In this document: positions 45,653 through 57,091 of the stretch, one piece after another
Layout of the letters: each line of letters opens with the position of its first letter
How positions within the stretch are numbered: the first letter of the stretch is position 1
Assembly: GCF_019649055.1 (NCBI RefSeq)
Contig: NW_026570228.1
Span: 1,550,001-1,614,000 of the forward strand
DNA: 64,000 nucleotides
Origin: Paramacrobiotus metropolitanus
Lineage: Eukaryota > Tardigrada > Eutardigrada > Parachela > Macrobiotidae
Direction of reading: 5' to 3'
Notes under the pieces: generated by a model
What the model was told of the DNA's origin: nothing
Seen by the model: the letters and a program-made list of their open reading frames with translations, nothing else
Database searches by the model: none
Translations under genes and position numbers: made by a program

Positions 45653-46798
45653 AAGCGATCGTAATATTAATACTTACCATTAGCACACTGCGAAATTGTA
45701 CATAGGATAGTCAAGTACTTACTGCTAAATGGGATATGCTTTATATCGTTAATAAAATACAGGACTACGTACTAATAATCATGAATCCACAAATATGAGG
45801 GAAAAATGCGCATGGACGTGTTCTGCTTATGCAGACTTTGCAATAAAGTGACGGACAGGGTTTGAGATGAATGCCCAGACGAAATGGAGCCCAGCGAACT
45901 TTGCGCAGAATAGTAAAAGGTCATACTATGGCTATCAGCGCGTATATGCCCGCCACTTTAGTTTCATTTGACTGCCTTTGAACGGAAAATAAGTAACGTA
46001 CTTATTTAGAGAAGAGAGATACATAAACTGTCCGAATTTCGGCTGACTTTTCTCTCTCATTTTCGGGATGTTCGTCCGTGAATCAGGATTTTCGGATGTC
46101 ATTCTGTCCACTGTGTGCCCATCCACACCTTAACCAAAACGTCCGCTGCATATTTTACCCTCTACCTTTTTTTTACCCTGTAGTGTACAAATCATTTTCG
46201 CAAACGGAAGTTTTTTCATGAAAATTATTTCGTGCCGGACGCTGCCGCATCGGAATTATTACGCGGCAGGACCGGAATACCAATATTGCTTGCTATTGGC
46301 AGTCGGGCGTTTTCGGCGTGAACTTACTGTACGTACTTCGTAGTTCGTACCGGACATTCCTGCTGCATAGTGGTTGTCAAGCTATACTTCTACAGCAAGA
46401 GATTTATTGTCGAACTAACATTAATTTTTTTGTACCGACATTTGTCAAAAACTTAATGCTAACATACAGTAATGTATGAATTAGAGTGGACCCTGCACCT
46501 ACTTGTACAGCGTGGCTTAAAGATAATAAGTACAGTACTGTAATAATATTGTAATAATATACACCGTATGGTGGTGTACTAAAGGTCAGTCTAGCACATG
46601 CTTATACACAATCAACGCAATTTTGTACGTACTTATTCAGTATGAAATTACTAAGGTTAAGTACTTAACTGTAAATTTGTACGAAATAGATGCAGTACAT
46701 AGAGCTGTGTAGGTCGTAAACCGAGTGTTCGAATTTTATAAAGGTCATCTCTGTACACGCTTTACACAATAATATATTGTAGTACGGAGTTAAACGTC
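45653..46798. other. Gene-free, GTAC-rich interval
   Basis: Rich in GTAC palindromes, including the perfect TACAGTACTGTA at 46531-46542. A TATA-like TTTATAAAGG near 46734 lies about 65 bp before the next gene. No coding signal. Confidence 0.5.
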
Positions 46799-47404
46799 AT
46801 GTACAAACAGCAGCCCCGCGATGTGCGGAAACTCTACTTTCAGGAAGCCCAAATTGAACATGACCGGATCATCAGTCGTGCCTGGCAGAGTAAATACGGC
46901 CGCCTACTGGACGAGCAAACCGAGCGTATCGGCACGGTGAACGTGGTGAAACCCGGATGGTGGAAGGAAGCTGACTACAATATCTCCGACAGCGCCAAGA
47001 TCGCCCGCGACATTACCGTTCTCCTCCCGCGTATCAACTACCCGCCCCGGGTGCGCCGCTTCCCGCCGCACCAGCCCCCGGGACCGGAGGTCACGGAGCA
47101 TATCCCGCCGTTGTCCCTGCAGTACCCGGTGCCGGCGACGGAAAAAGCGCCACTGACTGAATACCACGGCCGATTTCAATATTTGAAAAATCGCTGGGCG
47201 TTGCCGATGAATCAGCGTTTTATCGTTCCACCCAACGTCAACGGGGAATATGGTTGGGAGAATGCCGGGCAGGCCGGGAAGTCACATGAGGAGACTCCCA
47301 AGAATTTCGGTGTGCGGCCGGTGCTCGCCAGGGAGTTCTACCGGCAGACGGGTGTTGTTAATCATAAAGAAAGCAAAGTCAAACTTGACCTTAGTGCACG
47401 ATAA
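46799..47404 (+). CDS. Unidentified 201-residue protein
   Basis: A single open exon with strong coding character: MYKQQPRDVRKLYFQEAQIE, then a proline-rich centre (RINYPPRVRRFPPHQPPGP), GRFQYLKNRWALPMNQRF and a C-terminal NFGVRPVLAREFYRQTGV. The protein is rich in Pro, Arg and Tyr, with no signal peptide, membrane span or coiled coil. Short, aromatic, low-complexity proteins of this kind occur among axonemal microtubule inner proteins, and the C-terminal block is reminiscent of them; that is a weak inference. I cannot name a family with confidence. Confidence 0.75.
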   Translation: MYKQQPRDVRKLYFQEAQIEHDRIISRAWQSKYGRLLDEQTERIGTVNVVKPGWWKEADYNISDSAKIARDITVLLPRINYPPRVRRFPPHQPPGPEVTEHIPPLSLQYPVPATEKAPLTEYHGRFQYLKNRWALPMNQRFIVPPNVNGEYGWENAGQAGKSHEETPKNFGVRPVLAREFYRQTGVVNHKESKVKLDLSAR

Positions 47405-47526
47405 CCGTTGCTAGTAAACCGCTTCTGAACGTATACTTATATATTCAGTTTTTGATGCTCTAGCAGCTTATGACTATGTACATAACATCCAGTATCCGGT
47501 TATGTGCAGCGTTACGTTAAATCTCC

Positions 47527-47992
47527 CGTTACGTGTAGCGCTCACAAACCACACTGAAACTGAAATCCGTAATGCGCTCGTAAAAGGCAACAGCTGCACA
47601 ATGCTCTAATCCGGCAATGGGTCGTGTGCGGCATATATGTAATCTTATCGCTCAGGAAAAAAACAATACAAAGTAAAAAGGTCAGCTCAAAAAATGCACA
47701 ACGAAAGCAGATTCCCCAGTGTCCGTCGTAAAACAAATCGCCAGTAGCCAGATCCAGAGGTACACAGAATGCTCCGATGCCAGTGACCGACAAAAAAATG
47801 GAAAAATACAAGCGCTAAACGGAACATATCGTCCTTTTTTGATTTGCGAAGCCTCCCGACCCTAGTTCTCATTCATTCATATATCAAGAGCAGACAACCC
47901 GGTTAACGGGACTTCAACGTCTGGTCGCCTGCAAATATCACGGCGTTAAAAACACCGATTTTCAACCAGCCTTTCTTATTATCACCACATAA
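47527..47992. repeat. Segmental repeat, copy A
   Basis: Matches copy B at 48916-49382. Shared segments include ACCACACTGAAACTGAAATC, CAACGAAAGCAGATTC, CAGAGGTACACAGAATGCT, CCAGTGACCGACAAAAAAA and CGCCTGCAAATATCAC, in the same order. This copy has a ~45-bp insertion near 47875-47925 and a frame break relative to B. No terminal repeats are visible. Confidence 0.85.
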
Positions 47993-48915
47993 AAACTACA
48001 ATTCAACAAAATTATAAAATCACAATTATAAAACTAATATAAATTCAATTCAATTTAATTACTGGGTTAATATATTCAATTCAGTGAATAATATACGAGA
48101 AAAAGTTCAGTAAGTAATATAAAATAAATGATAATATAGTAATAAACAATAATATAATAACAATATAATATGGATTTTCCTAGTATGGATTACGTATACA
48201 CTCACCACGTGAGATGGGGAAACTCATTGTCAGCCGGAGCTGTTATTGTTGTGCTTTATTTTGCATAATAAAATTAATATATGTTCCAAAATAAAACAAT
48301 CATTTGCACTAACTATAAATATTTATCAAATTTTTCTAAACATTTCCTTTGTTTACGAAAATCAACAACTCCCATTACGTTTAAGCTGATGGCTTATTAT
48401 TTTTACGAGCACTTAGTGTAACAGCCAGTGCACTACAAAACACCATGAACATACCAGCCGTTTTACACCTAGCTTCACAGAGCGTGATATGCATCATACG
48501 CTTCAGTGGTAACGAGGAAATGTGTGACATAAAATTGACATAAAATATAATTGTCATAAAAAATTGTCTAATTACCTGCTCACCAAGTTTACGGAAATAA
48601 GAACGTTTAATACAGCAAAATCATTATGCATCGATTCTGATCGTTAATGTGCATGTAAGTATTACTTATGGAAACGAAACAGCCAGTACAGAATGCAATT
48701 ATCGGATTATTACAACTGCCAAACTGATTACTGTCATTTTATTTCCCTGGTACAATCGGAATGAGGTTTTTTCATTTTTATATATAATTTTCTGTATAAC
48801 AAATGCTGTCAAAATACTAAACAGGAAAATACCGGTATCGTACAACAGCTGGCGCATACAAATTCCCTGTAACGGGAACCATCCCCGCATTCCCAAGCCT
48901 TAACTCCAACAAGCA
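47993..48915. other. Unique sequence between repeat copies
   Basis: Very AT-rich, with runs of AATATAAT near 48050-48170. No gene seen. Confidence 0.5.
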
Positions 48916-49382
48916 CACCCGCAACGTGCAGCGCTCACACAACCACACTGAAACTGAAATCCGTAACAAAACGCGAGTAACAGCCACAATGGTCTATCCC
49001 GCAATGGGACGTGTGCGCGCGCACACAACCCTGCCGTTCAGGAAAAAAAACAATGTACAAAGTAAAAAGGTCAGAACAAAAAATGTACAACGAAAGCAGA
49101 TTCGCCGGTGTCCGCCGTAAAAACAAATCGCCAGTGGTTCAGTCCAGAGGTACACAGAATGCTTCGATGCCAGTGACCGACAAAAAAAATGGAAAAATAC
49201 AAGCGATGATGAAGCGTCTGCTAAACGGGACATATTGTCCTTCTGATTTGATTTACGAAGCCTCCCGACGCCAGTTCTCATCGGTATTCTTCCGCCTGCA
49301 AATATCACAGGGTCAGAAAAAACCGGTTTTCAACAACTGAGCAATTTCAACCAGTCTAGTCCTTTGCTGTCACTACGTGAAA
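48916..49382. repeat. Segmental repeat, copy B
   Basis: Copy of 47527-47992 about 1.39 kb away. Here a plus-strand frame stays open from ATG 49053 to TGA 49338 (MYKVKRSEQKMYNESRFAGV and onward to QISQGQKKPVFNN). In copy A the same frame is broken by a one-base loss and a TAG. B could therefore be a small gene with A its pseudogene, or both could be members of an interspersed repeat family. Confidence 0.8.
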
Positions 49383-49704
49383 ATCTAAATCTGACATTGT
49401 TCAATTCAAAAAATAATATATTGTTGAACAATATTAACGTTATTGCCGAACTTTATAGAAAAAATCAGTTTAATGCCGGGAACTGCAAACCGAATCATTA
49501 TGCGCTAAAAGCATGATTCCATAAAAAGCCCTCAAGAAATTAAAAAAATCGGGAATTTGTTACGTACGCAAAACCAGCGTATAATTATAATTTCATACCT
49601 ACTGCAAAAGTTAAAAAAAATTTACAAAACGCGTAAATTACCAGGAACATACAAGCGTCACAATGTATACATTACGAAAATATTAAATTCAATAATATTC
49701 ACGC

Positions 49705-52700
49705 TTACTGCGACGTCAGCGGCTTCAGCGACCCGCTACCACGCGCCCACGTCCGCTCGCCTGGACCCAGCGTCACCGGCGGAGATTCCGGTCCCGCATC
49801 GCTGTCCCGCTCCACCTAGACACAAATAAAACTTAAAACTTATGAAAATTTTTTAAAAAATTTTTAATATCACGTAGTAAGACCGCGTACGCATTGTGCG
49901 TTATTCATTCAAGGATTGCTTTTAAAACAAGCATTTTCTATCTCATTTCACGTTGCATTTACCAGCATCCAACTTACACTAAGTGCAGTGAGGAACTTTT
50001 TGGTCTTGGCATTGGCGGCTGGCTGCTGGCGCATGCGATGTCCATCCCCGGCCGCGGCCGCCGTCGGCTCCGATACGGAGTAGGACGAGCGGAAATGCGG
50101 CTGCCGGATAAATCCCGGCTGGCCCTGGCCGGCGGGATGTTGAGGATGGAAATGCGGACGTGTGTTCTCGTTAACCGGCCCGTTGCGCGGTATGTCGAAA
50201 CGCTGGAAGGGATGTCCGAGGTAGTCGCGAGCGGCGTGCTTACTGGGCGACTGCGCGAGATGCTGCGACGAATCACCGGCGTCGGTACGCGATGGGAGGA
50301 TGATGTGTCGGGGCGCCGGAGCGAATTTCTGTTTAACAATAATACAAAAACTTAATAATACAAAAACTTAAAAACCTTATTCTGAACTATGTAGATGTAA
50401 GAGAACTAGATGTAACAGCACCAAAATAACAACGTTAATTACTGGAATTGAATGCCCACACACTACGATTTCGCCATATTTCCACTTTCATGACCACTAG
50501 AGCAGCCAAGCATGTGAACGAAGCGTACGTAGTCCATTGCACGACATGATAACCAAAAACATTTTCGTATAACAGAATTTCAACGCCAACAATTTCTGTC
50601 TTCCAAATTTTTCAAAATAGATTTGCACGATTACAGAACAAACAGCATTACAACGAAATAAAGGCCAAATTTCAAGCAATTCCTTTGAAAATTTTCCAGG
50701 TGCCGTGCATAAAGACAAGAATTTTTAAATAATTCTCACGCAAAAACAAAAACCATGAACACAATAACGACCGCCACTGACCTCGAAATGGGACCGCCCA
50801 TGACCTTCCCCGATAATCATGGGCAGCACGGGACTAGTGCTCTCCAGCAGGCGTTTCGCGCCCATCTCACTCCCCACCGCCGACTCCGAGACATACCGCG
50901 GCCGCTTTCCGCCGCCCTCCCGTTCCTCCTTCCGGACACCCTCCTTCTTAATCACGTCACTCAGCAGCGCCACCAGGCGGGGCTGGGCGCCGTGCGCGCG
51001 CACCCGCTGCTCAATGGCCAGCAGCACCTCTCGGGTGTACGTGACACGCCGCGGGGCCTTCTCGCTGTCCACCTGCGAAAGCGGGCGGATCAGACGATCC
51101 CGGACGGTCTCCGCCGGCCGCACAAAGGCTGGTGGACGGGCGTGGAGGTCACCGGGGGTCAGGGATTTGCGCGGGAGGGGCGCACTGCCGTCGGCCGGCA
51201 GATGGCAGAACCGGTGGAAGCCGTCCAGGAATTTGGCGGCGTGCGGCTCCCCGGCTTTCCCCAGGATGGTCTCCAGGCCGCGAAGGGTCTCCGTGGACTT
51301 GTCGATCATTTCCAGGCAAGTGTAGATCAGGAAGGTCGCACAGTCGTAGATGTTCGGCCAGTCGACCGTCAACTGCGCGATATCCGCGGTGATTTTCTTC
51401 GCACTACAAAAACAAACTCAGTAACTACCGACAAAATGTACGGTATATATAAAACATCTTCTATGTGTTTGTTCTATTTTCGGAATTATTCCTTAAAATT
51501 ATTCTAGATTCATTTCACTGAAAATTATCAATAATAATTTTCATCTTGTTCGATTTATTTTCTTATAACGACGGTATTCTACCAAAAATGACCTTATAAA
51601 ATCATGAACAAACTGCACGAATCTTCGCCTCTCGTTAATCTCTTTCTGAGTAAGAAGCTTTGCCTCCCAACTTCAACTAATTTCTGATCGTGGTAGTGAT
51701 TAATTTCCTATTCAAAATATAATGATGTACAATAGCTAAGTTTCTAAGAACGTAGCCCCGTGATTTTGCGCAGTGGCTAAATGTGGCTTTCATGCGAGGA
51801 ATTCAAACGATAATAAAAGTTCAACAGCAACACCGCTCATAAATCGACAAGCATACCTCAGAAAAGTAGGTTAGCGGTTTAACGAGCAGTCAACTATCCC
51901 GTAAATAGTAGCAGTTGAATAACGAGCAATTAAAATTTATCTGTTTATGTCGCCAGCAACAACCACCGACACCAGCACACACTGCACAGTCAAACCATTT
52001 CACTAATATTGTAAATTTTTTAATAGCTTAATGGGAAAATTATCAATGTCATTGCAAAAGCCGGCGCATTCCTTGAAATATCTTGCAATAAAAGTAGCAG
52101 ATTACTTATTAAATGTTGATCCCGCAGGCTGTACCGGAGAACGTTTGTGCCGCTCAAGGGAACATTTATCATTCATTGGTAACTTGTTATCATGCGGTAT
52201 CGGCTATGAAGGTCAAATTTGTATCAAATTATATTGCAACACCGTCACCTTTCCATCAATTTTTAATAATGACAATATAAAGAAATAAAATTAATGACAC
52301 AATTCTCAACTTTATTTTAACATTTATTTTAGCATCTGAAAAGTTATTTTGAACTATGCAGTTTCTTTTAATTAGTCAGTAACAGTTGAACAGAATTAAC
52401 AACAACTATAATTATTTCCAAACCGCAAAAACTAGAATAAGCTTTCAACAATTTACAAATCCTCAACTGTAAAAAAGACGATCAAGTCGGAATCAAAGGC
52501 GAATAGTCAACGTTCTATTTAAATTACAACGTTACAAGTTACAACTTAAAATATTCAAAACGAATACAAGTAAAACGTTTTAAATTTTTCTGCAGTATTA
52601 TTCGTTATTCTTTATACCAATTTACATCTTATTTTTGTTTACAAATTTTTTTCTTAATCACGAAACCGCGCTTGCAATTTTATTAAGTATTTGTTTCGAT

Positions 52701-53245
52701 GGCTGTTGTCTACAAAAGTGCCTTACTAAAATTCTTAAATAACCAGATGTGTTCAAGAAAATTGAAAAGTCACATAAGCATACCTTTGGAAAAAGTGTGT
52801 CTTGGCCAGGACATTCTTCTTGGACAGCTCCTTAATCAGCAGAATGATCTTGGGCTGATCCTCACGGCGGGCCTCACAGTACATAATGATCAGGTGCGTA
52901 ATGAATTCCGCCCGCTCCGCAGCGGTAAAGGTCGACATGGCCCGTGCCACATGCTGCACGGCATCCTGCACAAGCGAGGAATTGAATCGATATGTTGATT
53001 CGATAAAACGAACCATCATACTCCACAACGCCTACACAGTTACACAAGCCGCAGCTTACCGCAATCTCCGAGCCATCGGAATTGGTCAGGACGCCGACGA
53101 GTTTTTCCACTTGCCGGCCGAAGGCGTCTGGGTCAGGACTAGGAGTGGTGTCGGGTTTGGGCGACGTGGCAGCCGGCGGACTGGGTGACGGTTTATCCAC
53201 CAGCATCGTATCCGAGGTAGGAGATTCCGGGGCGATATTCTCCAT
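49705..53245 (-). CDS. eIF4G-like protein with MA3-like region then eIF4E-binding motif
   Basis: Five exons: 53060-53245, 52784-52965, 50782-51403, 49978-50328 and 49705-49815; all phases agree, 483 residues, ending PLTSQ-TAA. The N-terminus (MENIAPESPTSD) is Ser/Pro-rich. Residues ~40-190 form a helical region resembling MA3 (FITHLIIMYCEARREDQPKI, LLIKELSKKNVLAKTHFF, then DIAQLTVDWPNIYDCATFL). Residues ~243-280 (TYTREVLLAIEQR ... LLSDVIKK) align with the eIF4E-binding segment of the neighbouring eIF4G (TYSRDMLLSLEQR ... KLSEIIKQ), with the Y-x4-L-L motif at 51019-51039. The C-terminal third is low-complexity (His, Pro, Gln, Ser). No MIF4G domain is seen. It probably binds eIF4E at the cap and competes with or modulates eIF4G. 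The last exon pair is supported by open frame and splice sites only. An AG before the start ATG leaves a 5' exon possible. Confidence 0.8.
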
Positions 53246-56200
53246 GTCCTGACCGGCTACATATACACAAAGTCATCATTAACAAATGACAGTATTTATC
53301 GGAAATTATTCATGCCGTTGAACTGAACCTTTATCCCGATGTAAACTAACTACCCACCGAAATTTTACAGAAAAACAATAATTTCCTGTATCTCTTATAA
53401 AAAATCAACCAAGGGACCGCGAATACCGGTTCCTTAAAATTTACTGTAGGCACAACACCGACAATGATAATACATAGGTATAAAATTATAAGACCGTAAG
53501 CAATCACTTAACGAAACATTACGGTATTCTCAATTTTCAATTAATGCAGCCATAAATTATTACAAAACATTTTCTAATCACATTCAATTACATGAAAATG
53601 TGTTCCAGTTGGACAGTACCGAACGCCGAATTAAATCGATAAAATTTATCTCGAATTTATCCCGTATACTGCAGTCCTAGATGGCGCTTTGGTGAATGTG
53701 AGAAAAATCGAAAAATGTTTAAACTCTTCCGAAAAAAATTCTCACTTCAGGATTACTCTACTATCCACACTACATATACGAATTACCAAACGTACCTTGC
53801 AAGAATAAAGCAAAAGCGTATTTTAAATGTAAAGCGGTAAAAAAATTCAACCGAAAAATTCAGGAAGAAAATCGGAAATTTAAATTTGAGCTGTTGAAAT
53901 AAAACCCTGGAAAGGCCAACACACAGTTCACAGAAGACAGATACTGCCGAATGTTATTGCCAACTAACTACCAAACGGATATCGCCGATAACATTGGCGG
54001 ATGTATAATTATTCCAGCAAGCGTACGAGGTATCAGCGATAATAGTAATCCAGGGACACATTTTCACCAAACTGCCTGCATACTACGAAGCACAATAGCC
54101 CTGCACTGACCTCACCTGATCGCTGTTATTACCAGTAATAATAATCCGATAACCGGATAATGCCGATACAAATGAACACCAGCTAAAAATGAGCAATACG
54201 TTGCGGGCGGGTATTTATACGCTTTGCAACAACTGTATGGTCACGTTTTTCCTGATCCAAAAATTCCACTGGCAGAATTATATTTCCTAACCAGTACAAA
54301 TCGCGTGACAGCGTATGAAATGCGCCGCGATTGTTTTCCGGATAAAAACGTTTTGGAACGCGACCAACATTTGATAAACAAGCCAAATTTCGACAAACAT
54401 CCGTTAGGCAATTACGCTATCACTTTTGCATCAGCCACGTCTAACCACTCCGGTAATGCATTTTTTTTTGTTTCAATATTCTTAAAATTTTAAAAAAAAC
54501 CTTTAACAGTTACATTTGTAAAACCGATATTGCATTCTAATCGAACTAAATCAAGAATTTCGAATGAAAACGACCGTGAAAACTAAATACCGCGATTATG
54601 AGGAATACCCTGTACAGGCACCCTTAACACTGCATTATATTACAGGCTTTGTAGAGTATGAGCGTTATTTTATTCTTACCTAGGACGCCGTTCGCGTCCA
54701 TGGAGCAGCGCCGACAAATTCCTTCCTGCAAAGATCATTTTTGAATTGCAAGCATCCCACACACTAAATCCTTGAAAAAAATCATTTACGGCAGTCATAT
54801 CGCGCAGGGGATGTCCGCAGGTCTGCAGCATGAAGGGCATTGTGTGGCTTTGGATTGGGTTACAACGTGGAAGCACCGTTCAAAAATCCGCACTGTTTCC
54901 CTCTGGCAAAGGCAGGACTGCCAAACCGTCGAGCACCACACTGTTTTCTTTGGAGATAAAGAAAGAAAGACTAGGTTTTGTTTGATGGAGGGGAGCTGAC
55001 CTAGAATCCAGGAGATTTCTGGAGACTGCACTCTTTATGCGCTGTCAGCAACATGCATTCAGATCACAGATGCCTCAGACTGGTTTTGCAGTGTTTTGGT
55101 TAGAATATTATGCAGGCAGGCACCAGGCAGGCAGGGCTTTTTGATGAGTCTGTCTGCTGCTCTTACTCGAGTAGGCCTTCCTTTTCTTCTCGCTTGCCAG
55201 TCTGTGCTAATGCACGGCTCTGTCTGTTTCCTATCCGATGTCGATCAGTCACACAAAGAATCGATTTACGAGTCAGGCTCAGTCAGCTGACAGAAAGTCA
55301 TCACAAGGTGAAGTCGAGGTGACGCCACGTCCCAAGCGGGCATCAGAACTGGCGTAACCGATTTCGTTACGTGACTTGTGAATGGCTCAATAGTGCCATA
55401 TGGAACTTATAAATTCTTAATCAATATTAATGTGCTTTGTATTTGTTCTTTGTATTAGTAATAGCATAAAACACAGTAGTTAAAACAATTTTTCAATCCC
55501 TTCCCCGCTATAAATACAAAAGAACCATTTACTTACTAAAAATTTTAGTGGGTTTAGAATAATTTTTCGTCATAATTATATTGACCAGAAACCTGATAGA
55601 ACATTGGTGGAAATGGTGTGTTTCTCGCCACTACACCACAGAACTCATACGTGAATGTCATATGAACCATGATACTACGATAAAAACCCACAAATTTTGG
55701 TTGAAAAATTATGGAAAGAAATAATGTGCTTCTTACCTTTTTGATGTTTATGTTACATAAATATTTATATCGAATTATACGAGTATTATAATTCCTATTT
55801 GTGAAGAAACTGGCAAGACAACAGGATCGAACTAAACCACTTCATTCATAAACGCACAAAATTATATCCGCAAGAAACAAAGAGTGAACATCCATCCAAG
55901 AAGCCAAAAGCAACACGAAGTGTTTTCGTTCATTTTTTCGTTAATTTAATTTCCCGGGCAGAGAAGAGGAAAAAAAGGGACAACGCGACATCAACCACAC
56001 GAAAAAAAGAAAACACAGAGAGAGACATCCGCCGCAACAAACCAGCACAACCCCCGACACCAAACCACAAACGGAGCCATCCATCAGCTCATCCCGGGAA
56101 GACGAAAACAGCACAATCGGGCCGTGTGGGTGCCAAGATGATGGGCGACTCTCAATCCTCCAATCATATTGCCGGCATCCAGACGCGCGGTCCATCCCGT

Positions 56201-57091
56201 ATAAATTAATATCAAAAATTGGGTGAAATATAGACGCAGATAAATTCTGTCCCCGCAAATTTTCTGTGTTCTCGGACTCTGGATTAAAAAAATGGATGAT
56301 GATGGCCGTCGTACGCGTTTGCACCACACACACACGCAGGGGGATAATTATGGATGGACTGTCCAAGGGATAAAGATCAATCTTGAAAAATATAAACGAT
56401 CCAAATTCCACCACACCGCCCAACCAAAATCAATCATCAATCTCTCTCTCACTCTCTTTCCATCCGGGACAAAAGTAGAGAAAAAAAGCAAAAAATAATT
56501 AAACATGTGTCAATCAAATAAAACAAATTTCTTTCCCAGTAGGTGAGGATATTGTCCGGTTAAATTAGCATTAGAGCGTATTATAAATATGCACGTAAGA
56601 AAAAAAACGTATCCCCCCATAAGCACAATGTAAGGAGGGTACCGTATTTAAATTTATCAATTTAGCCAAATTATTATGCCACTTTTGCACAGTCACCGTC
56701 AGAGAAACCAAACAAAAAAGAACATCGGACAGACAGCAATCTCGGGATTGAAAAAGCCACCATCGACATATCATTCGGCGTCTGGTCCGACAGAACACAT
56801 TGAGCAATTTCTCTTTAACCTAAAAAAATGAAAAGTTCAAGCGTTTCAAATAATTTAGAGAATTAAAATAATATCTGAAAATAATGTTACTGTAGCTAAA
56901 TTCTTAAGCTTTTCAAGAACACTTTAAAAGCGGACGTACACTTCAAAATCACGATAATGTAGTACAGTAGTAGTGAGGAATCCCGAGAATATGTTAAAAC
57001 TTAATTCTAACAGTTAACTGTCACACAAATAAAATATTCAAACTATATCCTAAATTTTGAACAATTTCCAAATTTTTATGATTTGATTTAC
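53246..57091. other. Gene-poor interval between the two eIF4G-like genes
   Basis: 3.8 kb, mostly AT-rich. It should hold the promoter of the lower gene and the 3' UTR of eIF4G. A GCAGGCAGGCACCAGGCAGG microrepeat lies at about 55111-55138. Open frames at 54224-54493 (+) and 55941-56423 (-) have no recognisable domains and look non-coding. Confidence 0.45.

Noticed and set aside
54224-54493. 89-codon plus-strand frame
   Set aside because: AT-rich, ends in a phenylalanine-rich run, with no domain and no supporting splice structure.
55941-56423. 160-codon minus-strand frame
   Set aside because: Begins without ATG, hydrophobic and serine-rich without domain pattern, and lies in probable eIF4G 3' untranslated or spacer sequence.
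53246-57091. Possibility that the 49.7-53.2 kb gene is the 3' half of eIF4G
   Set aside because: eIF4G ends in an in-frame stop, the exon phases at 57092 and 53257 do not match, and the gap (3.8 kb) is much longer than other introns. Kept as a separate gene, though transcripts should decide.
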